DNA of 64,000 bases from Haladaptatus sp. R4 (GCF_001625445.1 NZ_LWHG01000011.1:434001-498000), one strand, 5' to 3'. Numbered from the stretch's first letter, positions 8,933 to 17,990 are shown. Program-made: numbers and translations. The notes: generated by a model from the sequence alone, not told the origin.

Positions 8933-10062
8933 TCGTCGCCTCCTAACACGTCGGTCAGCGCAGAGACGACGGCGTCGATGTGCTTTTCTTCCACCGTCAA
9001 CGGCGGCAGGAGGCGCAGAACGCTCCGTCCCGCCGGGAGCGCCAGAATCCCGTGCGACAGCGCGAGTTCCTTGAGGAGACGATTCGCGCCGCGCTTCACC
9101 TCGATGCCGACCAACAGGCCGTGTCCGCGAACGTCGCGCACGGGCAGGTCGGCCGATTCGAGTTCGTGCCGGAGATATTCGCCCATCTCGGCGGCGTGCT
9201 CCGGCAGGTTCTCGTCCACGAGCACCGAGAGGGTGGCGTTCGCCGCCGCGCTGACGACGGGGCTTCCGCTGAAGGTCGAGCCATGCGACCCGGCACCGTC
9301 GGCTATCCAGTCGGCGCACAGCGTCGCGCCGATGGGGAGGCCGCTCGCCAACCCTTTCGCCGTCGTGAGCACGTCCGGGGAGACGCCAGCGTGTTCGCAG
9401 GCCCAGAAGGCCCCCGTCCGTCCGAGTCCGGTCTGCACCTCGTCGAAAATCAACGCGGCACCGGCGTCGGCCGTCAGGTCGCGGGCCGTCTGCAGGTACG
9501 TCTGCGTGGCGGGGTTGACGCCGCCCTCGCCCTGTACGGGTTCGAGGATGACGGCGGCCGTCTCGTCGTCCACGACGTCGGCCAGTTCCTCCTCGTCGCC
9601 GTAGGTGACGAACTCCACCTCGTCCACGAGCGGTTCGTACGGCGCGCGGAACTTCTTCTTCCACGTCACCGACAGCGACCCCATCGTGCGGCCGTGGAAG
9701 CCGCGCTTCGCGGCGACGAGTTTCGAGTTGCCGGTCGCGCTCCGGGCGAACTTCAGCGCCGCCTCGTTCGCCTCGGTTCCGGAGTTGTTGAGCCAGACGT
9801 TGTCGAGGCCGTCCGGGGCGAGCGTCGCCAGTTTCTCGTACAGTTCGTCGCGGCTCTCGGTCGGATACGAGGCGTGGACGAACAGCAGTTCGGCGGCCTG
9901 TTCCTGCACCGCGGAGACGACCTCCGGGTGGCAGTGTCCGACGGGGGAAACCGCGTAGCTCGCGCCGAAGTCGAGGTATTCGGTTCCGTCCTCCGTGTAG
10001 AGATACGGTCCCTCGCCGCTCGCGATTTGGATCGGTTTCTCGTTGTAGACGAACCCGCTCAT
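8929..10062 (-). CDS. argD: [LysW]-glutamate-semialdehyde (acetylornithine-type) aminotransferase
   Basis: PLP-dependent class III aminotransferase, 377 aa, converting carrier-bound glutamate semialdehyde to carrier-bound ornithine. The PLP-binding Asp is in IFDEVQTGLGRTG and the Schiff-base Lys in TTAKGLASGLPIGA. The N-terminal glycine/serine phosphate loop NSGTEANEAALKFAR is present. The length is typical of ArgD/LysJ. It overlaps argB upstream and argE downstream by 4 nt each. Class III members also include GABA and ornithine aminotransferases, but its position inside the LysW arginine cluster settles the role. Confidence 0.94.
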   Translation of the reverse strand: MSGFVYNEKPIQIASGEGPYLYTEDGTEYLDFGASYAVSPVGHCHPEVVSAVQEQAAELLFVHASYPTESRDELYEKLATLAPDGLDNVWLNNSGTEANEAALKFARSATGNSKLVAAKRGFHGRTMGSLSVTWKKKFRAPYEPLVDEVEFVTYGDEEELADVVDDETAAVILEPVQGEGGVNPATQTYLQTARDLTADAGAALIFDEVQTGLGRTGAFWACEHAGVSPDVLTTAKGLASGLPIGATLCADWIADGAGSHGSTFSGSPVVSAAANATLSVLVDENLPEHAAEMGEYLRHELESADLPVRDVRGHGLLVGIEVKRGANRLLKELALSHGILALPAGRSVLRLLPPLTVEEKHIDAVVSALTDVLGGDE

Positions 10063-11009
10063 GGCGACACCTCCAGTGCGGCCGGTGTAAACCGCGTCCC
10101 GTGGCCGTTCCGCGCCGCCGTGATCGGATCGTGGTTGTTCGCGTCCGCGACGACGACGGATTCGGCACCGCCTTCCAGCGCCTCCGTGGCGGCCAAGACT
10201 TTCTTGGTCATGAACCCTTCCGCAGCGGATTTCGCCGCCTCCAACTCGCTCGGCGTGGACACCTGTTCGATGAGCGTCGTCTCGTCGTCCGGGTCGGCCA
10301 GCAGTCCCGGAACGTCCGTCAGGACGACGAGTTCGCCGCCGAGTGCGGCGGCGACCGCCGCCGCCGCACGGTCGGCGTCCGCGTTGACCGGCGTTCCGTC
10401 GTCGGCCAGCATCGGAACCGTCACGACCGGCGTGTAGCCGCTATCCAAAAGCGTTTCCAGCAGGTCCGTGTTCACGGACTCGATTTTGCCGGAGTGGTCG
10501 CCGCGGCGAATCTTGCGCTTGCCGTCCTCGACCACTCTCACCGCGGATTTGCGCGCGCCGGTGAGGAGCGCGCCGTCCACGCCGGACAGTCCGACCGCGC
10601 GGACGCCCTCTCCCTGCAAACTCGCCGTCAGTTCGGTGTTGAGTTTGCCGGGCATCACCATCTCGAACACTTCCATCGCTTTCTCGTCGGTGAATCTGCC
10701 CATCACGCCGCTGGTCGATTCGACGTACTCGGGTTCCTCTCCGAGCGCGTGGAGCGTGTCGTCCACGGCGGTCGAACCGCCGTGGACGACCACCACGTCC
10801 TGCCCGTTGGCGGTCAGGTGCGCCACGTCGCTCAGCGCGCCGTCGGGATTCACCGCCCGTGCGCCGCCGATTTTGACGACGACGGGAGCGTCGTCTGGTT
10901 CGTTATCTTCGACGATTCCGCCGTCCGTGACGAGTCCGTCGTCGTTGTCGTTGTCGATGAGTTGGTCGTGTGCGGCCAGCAGTTCCTCGCGGCTGTATTC
11001 GTCAGTCAT
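10059..11009 (-). CDS. argB: [LysW]-glutamate kinase (acetylglutamate kinase family) with an acidic N-terminal extension
   Basis: Phosphorylates the side-chain carboxylate of carrier-bound glutamate. 316 aa, amino acid kinase fold. The ATP motif VVVKIGGARAV and the VHGGSTAVDDTL loop are present. An unusual stretch of about 42 acidic residues precedes the kinase core, where homologues usually begin near VVVKIGG. The start is supported by the 4-nt ATGA overlap with the argC stop, and no other Met lies before the core, so the extension appears to be translated. Its role is unknown; possibilities are a linker, a regulatory arm or halophilic solvation. The argD start overlaps its stop by 4 nt. Confidence 0.92.
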   Translation of the reverse strand: MTDEYSREELLAAHDQLIDNDNDDGLVTDGGIVEDNEPDDAPVVVKIGGARAVNPDGALSDVAHLTANGQDVVVVHGGSTAVDDTLHALGEEPEYVESTSGVMGRFTDEKAMEVFEMVMPGKLNTELTASLQGEGVRAVGLSGVDGALLTGARKSAVRVVEDGKRKIRRGDHSGKIESVNTDLLETLLDSGYTPVVTVPMLADDGTPVNADADRAAAAVAAALGGELVVLTDVPGLLADPDDETTLIEQVSTPSELEAAKSAAEGFMTKKVLAATEALEGGAESVVVADANNHDPITAARNGHGTRFTPAALEVSP

Positions 11010-12082
11010 GGGCTTCCCACGGGATGTAGTCCCTCGAATTCCAATCCGGCTGTTTCCTCGAATCCCAGCGCGACGTTGGCGGCGTGGACCGCCTGTCCCG
11101 CCGACCCTTTCATCAGGTTGTCGATGGCGCTGAAGACGACGATGCGTTTATTGGTCGGGTCGAGTTCGAACCCGACCTCGGCGTAGTTCGTCCCGGCGAC
11201 CGCCTTGGGTTCCGGGTAGCGATAGACGCCGCCGCCGCCCGCGACGAGGCGGACGAACGGTTCGTCCTCGTAGGCCTCTCGATACGCTTTCCAGAGGTCT
11301 CCCTTCGAGACGGGCGAATCGGGGAACACGTGGCAGGTCGCGGAGGCTCCGCGAACCATGTCCACGGCGTGTGCAGTGAACGACACGTTCGTTCCCAGAA
11401 TCCCCTCGATTTCGGCCTCGTGGCGGTGGCCCGTCGGCGCGTAGGGGCGGACGATGCCCGAGCGCTCGACGTGGCTGCTCGCCTTGCTCGGCGTCGCGCC
11501 GCCCTCCGACGAGCCGACTTTGACGTCCACGACGACCTGCTCGCTCCCGAAGAGGATTCCCGCGTCGAACAGCGGCGACAGGCCGAGGAGCGTCGCGGTG
11601 GCGTTACAGCCACCCGCGGCGATGAGGTCCGCACCGGGCAGTTCCTCGCGCGTCAGTTCGGGCAGGGCGTACACCGCCTCGTCCAGGTATTCGGGACAAC
11701 TGTGTCCGTCGTACCACTGGTCGTACTCCTCTTCCGTGTCGAGGCGGAAGTCAGCGCTCAGATCAACCACGGTGTCCGCGGCGTCGCGGAACGAATCGAT
11801 GTGCTCCATCGAGACGCCGTGGGGCGTCGCGGCGAACAGCACGTCCACCGATTCGAGGTCGCTCGGTTCCGAAAAGCGCAGGTCGGACGCACGTAAATTC
11901 GGGTGGACCGACCCGAGCGTCTTGTTCGCGTACTCCCTGCTGGTCGCCTGTGCGAGTTCGAAGTTCGGGTGTCCGGCGAGCAGGCGGAGCAGTTCTCCGC
12001 CGGTGAACCCGCTGGCTCCGATGACGGTCGCCGAGAGCGTCTCGGCGCTCGTGTCGGCTTCCGCGTCGGTCGCAGTAGCCAT
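11006..12082 (-). CDS. argC: [LysW]-glutamyl-phosphate reductase
   Basis: NADPH-dependent reduction of carrier-bound glutamyl phosphate to the semialdehyde. 358 aa from the ATG at 12082 (MATATDAEAD). The NADP motif GASGFTGGELLRLL and the catalytic cysteine loop AGGCNATATLL are clear, with HAVDMVRG downstream. An earlier in-frame Met exists, but the 12082 start overlaps the argX stop by one base (TGATG), which is why I chose it. It belongs to the ArgC/LysY family and is operonic with argX and argB. Confidence 0.94.
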   Translation of the reverse strand: MATATDAEADTSAETLSATVIGASGFTGGELLRLLAGHPNFELAQATSREYANKTLGSVHPNLRASDLRFSEPSDLESVDVLFAATPHGVSMEHIDSFRDAADTVVDLSADFRLDTEEEYDQWYDGHSCPEYLDEAVYALPELTREELPGADLIAAGGCNATATLLGLSPLFDAGILFGSEQVVVDVKVGSSEGGATPSKASSHVERSGIVRPYAPTGHRHEAEIEGILGTNVSFTAHAVDMVRGASATCHVFPDSPVSKGDLWKAYREAYEDEPFVRLVAGGGGVYRYPEPKAVAGTNYAEVGFELDPTNKRIVVFSAIDNLMKGSAGQAVHAANVALGFEETAGLEFEGLHPVGSP

Positions 12083-12942
12083 CAGGACACCACCTCCGCG
12101 GGGACCTTCGTTTCGAGCCAATCGACGACCGCGGCGGGGACGTCCGTCTCGACCGCCTCGTTCAACGCCTTGAACTCGACGGTGTGATTGACCTCGTGGA
12201 CGGTGTAGCCCGACTCGGTCTCCATCAGGTCGACGCCGAGGAGACCGCCGCCGACGGCGTCGCTTGCTTTCTCAACCAGCGACTTCGCTTCCGCGTCGAG
12301 TTCGAATTCTTCCGTCTTCGCGCCCTTCGCGGCGTTCGTGAGCCAGTGGTCCGAATGGCGGACCATCGCGGCGACCGGCTTCCCGTCCAGTGCGACGACG
12401 CGGATGTCGCGCTCCGGTTTGTCCACGAACTCCTGCACGTAGAACACCTTGTGCTCGTAGTGGCCGAGCGTGGCCTTGTGCTCCAGAATCGCCTCCGCTG
12501 CACTGCGCGAGTCGATTTTCGCCATCAGGCGACCCCACGACCCGACGACGGGTTTGAGGACGCACGGGTAGCCGAAGCTTTCGATGGCCTCCATCGCGCT
12601 GTCGGTCGTGAAGGCGACTTTCGTCTCGGGCGTGGGGACGCCCGCGCCCGCGAGCGCGAGACTATTCTTCGCCTTGTCCGAACACACCTCCGCGGTTTCG
12701 TGGCTGTTGACGACGGGAACCCCGTACGCCTCGCAGAATTGCGTAGCGTAGAGGCTCCGGCTCGTCGCCAGACAGCGGTCCACGACGAGGTCGAGCCCCT
12801 CGAATGCCTCAGGTGGCTCGGTCAGATCGAACGTCTGCTTGCGCACGTCGATCTTCGTCACCTCGTGTCCGCGCTCGCGGAGCTCCGCGAGGAGGAGCTT
12901 TTCGTCGCGGCGAATCCTGGAGTAGAGGATGCCTACTTGCAC
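12082..12942 (-). CDS. argX: Glutamate--LysW ligase (ATP-grasp)
   Basis: ATP-grasp ligase (LysX/ArgX, RimK-like), 286 aa. It attaches the amino group of glutamate to the C-terminal Glu of the LysW carrier, the committing step of the carrier-protected pathway. ATP-grasp features include PCVLKPVVGSWGRLM, the FYVQEFVDKPERDIRV strand and the metal-binding GVDLMETESGYTVHEVNHT end. The start is GTG at 12942, one base after the argW stop. The position directly after its carrier is diagnostic. Specificity for glutamate versus 2-aminoadipate cannot be read with certainty. Since the rest of the cluster makes arginine, glutamate is the likely substrate. Confidence 0.93.
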   Translation of the reverse strand: MQVGILYSRIRRDEKLLLAELRERGHEVTKIDVRKQTFDLTEPPEAFEGLDLVVDRCLATSRSLYATQFCEAYGVPVVNSHETAEVCSDKAKNSLALAGAGVPTPETKVAFTTDSAMEAIESFGYPCVLKPVVGSWGRLMAKIDSRSAAEAILEHKATLGHYEHKVFYVQEFVDKPERDIRVVALDGKPVAAMVRHSDHWLTNAAKGAKTEEFELDAEAKSLVEKASDAVGGGLLGVDLMETESGYTVHEVNHTVEFKALNEAVETDVPAAVVDWLETKVPAEVVS

Positions 12943-12943
12943 G

Positions 12944-13108
12944 TTACTCCCCCCAGTCCTCTTCGAGCTCCGGCGCTCGGTCGAGGACTGGCGGGTTCAC
13001 GTCGATGACTTCCAGTTCGACACCACAGGTACCGCAGTCGATGATTTCACCCGTTTCCAGATCGTCGTGCAAAGCCACATCGGCTCCGCACTCAACGCAT
13101 TCTACCAT
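12944..13108 (-). CDS. argW: LysW/ArgW amino-group carrier protein
   Basis: 54-aa acidic zinc-ribbon carrier. MVECVECGAD and IDCGTCGV supply the two CxxC pairs that bind zinc. The C-terminus ends in the family hallmark EDWGE, whose last Glu is the attachment site for glutamate. It protects the amino group while argB, argC and argD act. It is the first gene of the second arginine transcription unit: a TATA element lies 27-34 nt upstream of its ATG, and argX starts one base after its stop. Confidence 0.95.
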   Translation of the reverse strand: MVECVECGADVALHDDLETGEIIDCGTCGVELEVIDVNPPVLDRAPELEEDWGE

Positions 13109-13134
13109 TGTACTCTTCCGTATCGCCCTATCGG

Positions 13135-13142
13135 ACTTAAAT
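13135..13142 (-). promoter_or_regulatory. Promoter (TATA box) of argW
   Basis: The minus strand reads ATTTAAGT, 27-34 nt upstream of the argW ATG, as expected for a leaderless haloarchaeal mRNA. It nearly repeats the argG TATA sequence. A 10-nt AT palindrome (TTATTAATAA) lies just upstream, near 13149-13158. The 150-nt argH-argW gap therefore carries its own promoter. A weaker TATA-like motif (GGTATAAGCC) lies further up, near 13200. Confidence 0.65.
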
Positions 13143-13258
13143 CCATCGTTATTAATAATGAAGAAAAAGCTCGGACTACCGTCTAACGGAAGTAGAAGGC
13201 TTATACCGCGGTTCTGAGTTAGTAATCAAGTAATTCCCCACGCGGGGGTCGCGGTAGT

Positions 13259-14737
13259 TCAGGCATAGTCGTTTACCTCCATCTGGAGCGTTTCACCGGC
13301 CGCTTCGAGCGACTCGGCGAGTTCGGTCGTCGTCGTTTCGTCGTCCACGAGCGTTGCCCTCGCGTTCGCCAGCGCTTCGACGACCGTCTCGGCCGCTGGA
13401 CCGCCGACGGAATCGCGCATGGCGACGCTCGCTTCCACGTTGAGTGCCGATTCGACTTCCTCCGGTGGGACGAACTCGGCGAGCGGTGCACCGAGCACTT
13501 CCTCGGCGGCCGCATCGAGGGCATCGTAACCGCTCGTTCCCGCCGTCGCAACGACCTCGTGGGCCGTGCGGAACGGCACGCCGCACATCGCCAGCAGGTC
13601 GGCGACGCCGGTCGCCGTCGAAAAGCCCTCCCCAGCGGCGTCCGCGAGTGCGTCCTCGTTCCACGTCGCGGTCGCCACCGCACCGGCAGCGACGTCCGTC
13701 GCGTCGATCACGGCGTCGAGGGCGTCCCACGCGTGCGGGGTCGCACGTTGCAGGTCGCGGTTGTACGCGCGCGGCAGTCCTTTTAGCGTCGTCAACAGTC
13801 CCGACAGTCCGGAGTGAGCGTCGCCCGCGACTGCGCGGGCGAGTTCCAAGGTGTCGGGGTTCTTCTTCTGTGGCATGATGGACGACGTGGACGCATAGTC
13901 GTCCGAGAGTTCCACGAACCCTCGGTTCGAGTAGATCACGAGGTCCTCGGCCAACCCGGACACCGTCGTCGCGAGATTCGCCGCCGCCGCGACCGTCTCG
14001 ACGAGGAAGTCGCGGGTCGAAACGGCGTCCATCGAGTTGTCGAGGAGTGCGTCGAAGCCGAGCAGTTCCGCCACGCGCTCGCGGTCCACGTCGAACGGGG
14101 TTCCCGCGAACGCCGCCGCGCCGAGCGGGCACTGGTTGATCCTTCCGTACGCATCCAGCAGACGCGCCGTGTCACGGGAAACCGCCTGCTCGTAGGACGC
14201 GAGAAAGTGCCCGACGGTCGTGGGTTGGGCGGGTTGGAGATGCGTGTATCCCGGCATCACCGTCTCCGCGTTCGATTCGGCGACTTCGAGGAGTGCCGAA
14301 CGGAGCGCGAGCGTGGTTTCGAGGAGCGCGAGCACGTCCTCGCGGAGGCGGTAGCGGATGCACGTCGCCACTTCGTCGTTCCGACTGCGGGCGGTGTGCA
14401 TCTTCCCGCCGTCGTGACCGACCTCTCCGACGACGGCCGTCTCGATGGCGGCGTGGACGTCCTCGCCTTCGGGGAGCGAGTCGTGCCCGTTCACCTCGAC
14501 CACGTTCAGCGCGGTGAGGATGTCGCCCGCAATTTCGTCCTCGATGATCCCCTGTTCGGCGAGCATCACGACGTGCGCGCGGTCGACGTCGAGGTCGGCC
14601 GCGAAGATGCGTTCGTCCGCGGCGAGCGACGAGAGGAACCCGCGGGCGGGACCGCCGCTGAAGCGGTCGCCGCGGACGACGTCGCCGTCCGTGGCAGGTT
14701 GGTTTTCTTCGCTCTCTGCTCCGTCTCCCTTACTCAT
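13259..14737 (-). CDS. argH: Argininosuccinate lyase
   Basis: Cleaves argininosuccinate to arginine and fumarate. 492 aa, fumarase/aspartase superfamily. The signature SSIMPQKKNPDTLE with the catalytic Ser is present, along with the conserved HTARSRNDEVAT and GYTHLQPAQPTT blocks. The N-terminus has a short halophilic extension (MSKGDGAESEENQ). Its start overlaps the argG stop by 8 nt, so argG and argH are co-transcribed. Confidence 0.96.
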   Translation of the reverse strand: MSKGDGAESEENQPATDGDVVRGDRFSGGPARGFLSSLAADERIFAADLDVDRAHVVMLAEQGIIEDEIAGDILTALNVVEVNGHDSLPEGEDVHAAIETAVVGEVGHDGGKMHTARSRNDEVATCIRYRLREDVLALLETTLALRSALLEVAESNAETVMPGYTHLQPAQPTTVGHFLASYEQAVSRDTARLLDAYGRINQCPLGAAAFAGTPFDVDRERVAELLGFDALLDNSMDAVSTRDFLVETVAAAANLATTVSGLAEDLVIYSNRGFVELSDDYASTSSIMPQKKNPDTLELARAVAGDAHSGLSGLLTTLKGLPRAYNRDLQRATPHAWDALDAVIDATDVAAGAVATATWNEDALADAAGEGFSTATGVADLLAMCGVPFRTAHEVVATAGTSGYDALDAAAEEVLGAPLAEFVPPEEVESALNVEASVAMRDSVGGPAAETVVEALANARATLVDDETTTTELAESLEAAGETLQMEVNDYA

Positions 14738-15899
14738 CGTTCGCGATGCGAGCCTGGTAACCGTGATATTTGGCGACGCCCGTCGCGTCGGCCTGCTCGA
14801 TCTTTCCGACCGTCTCGGTGTTGAACGAGGCGGCGTCCTCGGAGTAGACGGCGTGCTCGCTCTCGCGGGCGACGGCGCGGGCCTGTCCGCCTTCGAACTT
14901 GACCGTGACCGTGCCGGTGACTTTCTCCTGCGTGGTGTCGATGAAGCCGTCGAGGGCGTCCACGAGCGGCGCGGAGAGCAGTCCCTCGTAGGCCTTCTCG
15001 GCCCACTGGTGGTCGATGTTCTTTTTGAACGAGCGCTCTTCCTTCGTCAGCACCAGTCCTTCGAGGGCTTCGTGGGCGTTGAGCAGCGTCGTCGCGGCGG
15101 GGTGCTCGTAGTTCTCGCGGACTTTCAGGCCGAGCATGCGGTCTTCCATCAGGTCGGTGCGACCGACGCCGTGTTTTCCGGCGAACTCGTTCAGGTACTC
15201 GATGAGTTCCACGGCACCCATCGATTCACCGTCGATGGCGACCGGCTTACCGTCCTCGAACTCGATTTCGAGGAGTTCGGTTTCCGCGCTCGGTTGTTCG
15301 GTCCACTCGTAGATTTCCTCCGGCGGGACGTAGCCGGGGTCCTCCAGATTGCCGCCCTCCACGGAGCGACTCCAGAGGTTCGTGTCGATGCTCCAGACGC
15401 CCTCGTTGCCACCCTCCACGGGCAGGTCGTGTTCGTCCGCGTAGCCCATCTCCCACTTGCGGGTCAGGCCGAGTTCGCGCACGGGGGCGATGACCTCCAA
15501 ATCAGAGGCGCGCCAGACCGCCTCAAAGCGCAGTTGGTCGTTCCCTTTGCCGGTACAGCCGTGAGCCACTGCGTCACAGTCGTTTTCCTTCGCCACGTCG
15601 AGAATCGCTTCCGCGATGACCGGGCGTGCGAGCGCGGTTCCGAGCGGATAGCTCTGATACGTCGCGTTCGCCTTCACCGCATCCAGACACTGCTCCGCAA
15701 ATGCATCCTTGGCGTCGATAACGTAGTGTTCCAAATCCAGTGCTTCCGCAGTTTCCTCCGCCTCTGCAAACTCCTCTTCGGGCTGACCGACGTCCACCGT
15801 GACGCCGATGACTTCGTCGTAGTCGTACTCCTCTTCGAGGAGTGGGACGCATACTGTCGTGTCGAGTCCGCCCGAGAAGGCGAGTGCAACCGTTTTCAT
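14730..15899 (-). CDS. argG: Argininosuccinate synthase
   Basis: Joins citrulline and aspartate using ATP. 389 aa. The N-type ATP pyrophosphatase loop LAFSGGLDTTVC is at the N-terminus, and the citrulline/aspartate regions (GCTGKGNDQLRFE) follow. I chose ATG at 15899 (MKTVALAFSGG) over an upstream in-frame TTG because the TATA box lies 26-33 nt before this ATG. It is the first gene of the arginine cluster. Confidence 0.95.
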   Translation of the reverse strand: MKTVALAFSGGLDTTVCVPLLEEEYDYDEVIGVTVDVGQPEEEFAEAEETAEALDLEHYVIDAKDAFAEQCLDAVKANATYQSYPLGTALARPVIAEAILDVAKENDCDAVAHGCTGKGNDQLRFEAVWRASDLEVIAPVRELGLTRKWEMGYADEHDLPVEGGNEGVWSIDTNLWSRSVEGGNLEDPGYVPPEEIYEWTEQPSAETELLEIEFEDGKPVAIDGESMGAVELIEYLNEFAGKHGVGRTDLMEDRMLGLKVRENYEHPAATTLLNAHEALEGLVLTKEERSFKKNIDHQWAEKAYEGLLSAPLVDALDGFIDTTQEKVTGTVTVKFEGGQARAVARESEHAVYSEDAASFNTETVGKIEQADATGVAKYHGYQARIANDE

Positions 15900-15924
15900 T
15901 GTATGAGTTGCCAAGGGCTACAGG

Positions 15925-15945
15925 TACTTAAATTCTTCTCAGAAG
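15925..15945 (-). promoter_or_regulatory. argG promoter with adjacent inverted repeat
   Basis: The minus strand reads TTTAAGTA at 15925-15932, 26-33 nt before the argG ATG. Directly upstream, at 15935-15945, is a perfect inverted repeat, CTTCT-G-AGAAG on the minus strand. It covers the place where TFB and TBP would bind and is a candidate operator. The remaining bases to the lipoprotein gene at 16249 hold only that gene's own promoter and no gene I can recognise. Confidence 0.6.
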
Positions 15946-16219
15946 TTTGAGAAATAAAGGTGGAAAATGGACTAAAGACGAGTTAATCACACGTGAGTGA
16001 GTTTTGAACAAACGACCGGTCGGAGTGGAATGGGTATTATTGGGACTAGAAAAGCCCCGGTCGTCGTCGTCGGACGCAAAATGAGCCGTGGTCGACTCGT
16101 CGCTCATTGGAGGGCAAACCCCGGTGGCGCGAGTCCGCGACATTATCGAATCCTTCTGGTGCATACCGCTTAAAGTCTTTCGGGACGGCAACGATTGCCA
16201 GCGATTCTGTTCAACGAAG

Positions 16220-16226
16220 TTTATGA
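16220..16226 (+). promoter_or_regulatory. TATA box of the lipoprotein gene at 16249
   Basis: TTTATGA lies 23-29 nt before the ATG at 16249, consistent with leaderless transcription. It supports that start over earlier in-frame Met codons. Confidence 0.45.
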
Positions 16227-16248
16227 CGCGCCAAAAGAATCATCGACT

Positions 16249-17394
16249 ATGCGTCGTCTCGCCCCAGTCCTCCTCGTCCTTCTCGTTCTCACGGCCGGGT
16301 GTGCAAACTTCCTGCCGTGGTCTGACTCACAATCGGATCCTCAACAGACAACTGCCAACCACCCAGCATCCTACCTACCCGGAGCCAACGGCCAGTGGAT
16401 ATTCGACGCCGAGCAACTCGTCAAGGCGCACAAAGCGGCGCTCAGCGGGGCGAACTACCGGATGCACGCTCGCGTCCGGCCGAACCAGCAAACCGCTTCG
16501 GTGAAGTGGCAAAATACGACTACGACCGTACATATTGGTAGCGGTCGAACCCTGGTACAGGGGAGCGGCGGGTCGTTCGGACCTCGGGAGCTAACCGAAT
16601 CGTATCGGAGTTACTCCACGGACAACATGACCGTGCAGTGCCGACGCGGCGCTGAAAAATGTCGGTATCTCTCCACCAGGTCCACTCAGGGACAGCAGAT
16701 CACGAAGCGTACCACTTCACGAATGGAATCGCTCATCGCCAGTTCGGACTTCGTGGCGAACGGAACGACGGTTCGCAACGGAACGACGTTGTATCGATAC
16801 GAAGCCAACGGTTCCACGACGTTTTCGGGCGCTGATAGACTCTCAGCGACCGTACTGGTGGATGAGACCGGTCTCATCCACGATGTCTCGGGAACGATTC
16901 ACACCGACGGAAAGCGTCCCGCGACCGTCGATTTCGACTACGGGTTTTCTCTGGTTTCGAATCCACCGACGAAGCCGGAATGGGTAGACGGTGTGCCCCG
17001 ACTGACCGTCCGTACAAACGCGAGCGAGTTCACGCTCGCACACGAGGGCGGTGAGCGTATTCCGGCGGGAACGAACGTTTCGCTCACGTTGATAAACGAC
17101 AGCGCCACCGCAATTGGAACGGTTCGACTGCCGAAATCGCTCGGCCGTGGGGATATCGCCCATCTCACGATTTCCGATATCGAGGACACCGACCATCTCC
17201 ACTACAAAGCCGTCGGGAACATCACGGTCAACCACCCAGCGACGACCGAACCGGGAATAAATCACACTCACTGGACTCTGTCTCTCGGATACGAGACGAA
17301 ACACTGGAAAGCTGACCTCTGGGTAAATCCCGAGGGGAGAAATCACGACAGCACGAACGACACCAAAGCGACGACGACCACGACTGCCGCCTGA
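16249..17394 (+). CDS. Secreted lipoprotein of unknown function
   Basis: 381 aa. The signal peptide MRRLAPVLLVLLVLTAGC ends in a lipobox (LTAGC), so the mature protein is probably lipid-anchored on the outer face of the membrane. The mature part is rich in Thr, Asn and Ser with many N-x-T/S sequons, suggesting N-glycosylation. No enzyme motif is visible. The middle (about residues 45-220) resembles the open beta fold of LolA/LppX-like lipoproteins in layout only; this is a guess. The last third looks like a beta-rich domain. The start is set by the lipobox position and the TATA at 16220. The family appears to be haloarchaeal. Confidence 0.75.
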   Translation: MRRLAPVLLVLLVLTAGCANFLPWSDSQSDPQQTTANHPASYLPGANGQWIFDAEQLVKAHKAALSGANYRMHARVRPNQQTASVKWQNTTTTVHIGSGRTLVQGSGGSFGPRELTESYRSYSTDNMTVQCRRGAEKCRYLSTRSTQGQQITKRTTSRMESLIASSDFVANGTTVRNGTTLYRYEANGSTTFSGADRLSATVLVDETGLIHDVSGTIHTDGKRPATVDFDYGFSLVSNPPTKPEWVDGVPRLTVRTNASEFTLAHEGGERIPAGTNVSLTLINDSATAIGTVRLPKSLGRGDIAHLTISDIEDTDHLHYKAVGNITVNHPATTEPGINHTHWTLSLGYETKHWKADLWVNPEGRNHDSTNDTKATTTTTAA

Positions 17395-17466
17395 CCGACT
17401 TTCGACGATCTCTCTTTCTCCCGTCAAACGCCACCCTCATACCACTAAAGCGTCTCGAACCAACCA

Positions 17467-17967
17467 GTGTACAGTCTCAACGTCCCGGTTCCCGGCGAAA
17501 TCGCTCAACTCGCTGGGCAACTCCGTCCGTCGCTCTACGGGTTCGACAGCGTCCGCGACGAACATACGCTCGTCGTCAAGCGATTCGGAGATCAAGAAAA
17601 CTACGACCGATTGGCAATGCGGGTCCGAACCGCGCTCGTCGGCACGCCCGCGTTCGAAGCGCACGTCTCGGGCATCGACTACTTCGAGACGCCAGCACGG
17701 GGCGACGGTCCGGTCGTCTATCTCGCCGTCGAAAGCCCCGGTTTGGAACGGCTTCACCGCGAACTGCTCGCCGAATTCGAGACCATCGAGGGATTGGAGG
17801 GCGAGGACTACGTTCCACACGTCACGCTCGCGCGCGGTGGCGACATCCAGGTGGCCCAAGAACTCGCGGAACGGGATATCGATCCGATTTCGTGGACCGT
17901 AACGGAACTCCATCTCTGGGACGCGAAGTACGAGGAAACCGCCGCGAGAATCTCACTTCCGGCCTGA
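17467..17967 (+). CDS. 2H phosphoesterase / 2'-5' RNA ligase-like protein
   Basis: 166 aa with GTG start at 17467. It has the two H-x-T/S motifs of the 2H superfamily: EHTLVVK in the N-terminal half and PHVTLAR in the C-terminal half. These form the paired catalytic site. Family members act on 2',3'-cyclic or 2'-5' RNA phosphodiester bonds; the substrate here is unknown. It is convergent with the helicase gene, with a 23-nt gap. Confidence 0.8.
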   Translation: MYSLNVPVPGEIAQLAGQLRPSLYGFDSVRDEHTLVVKRFGDQENYDRLAMRVRTALVGTPAFEAHVSGIDYFETPARGDGPVVYLAVESPGLERLHRELLAEFETIEGLEGEDYVPHVTLARGGDIQVAQELAERDIDPISWTVTELHLWDAKYEETAARISLPA

Positions 17968-17990
17968 ACGCTCTATCTTCGTTCGCTCTT

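Noticed and set aside
13190-13262. tRNA-like start (GCGGGGGTCGCGGTAGTTCAGG) near the end of argH
   Set aside because: No complete cloverleaf can be formed; the right half is the argH C-terminal coding sequence.
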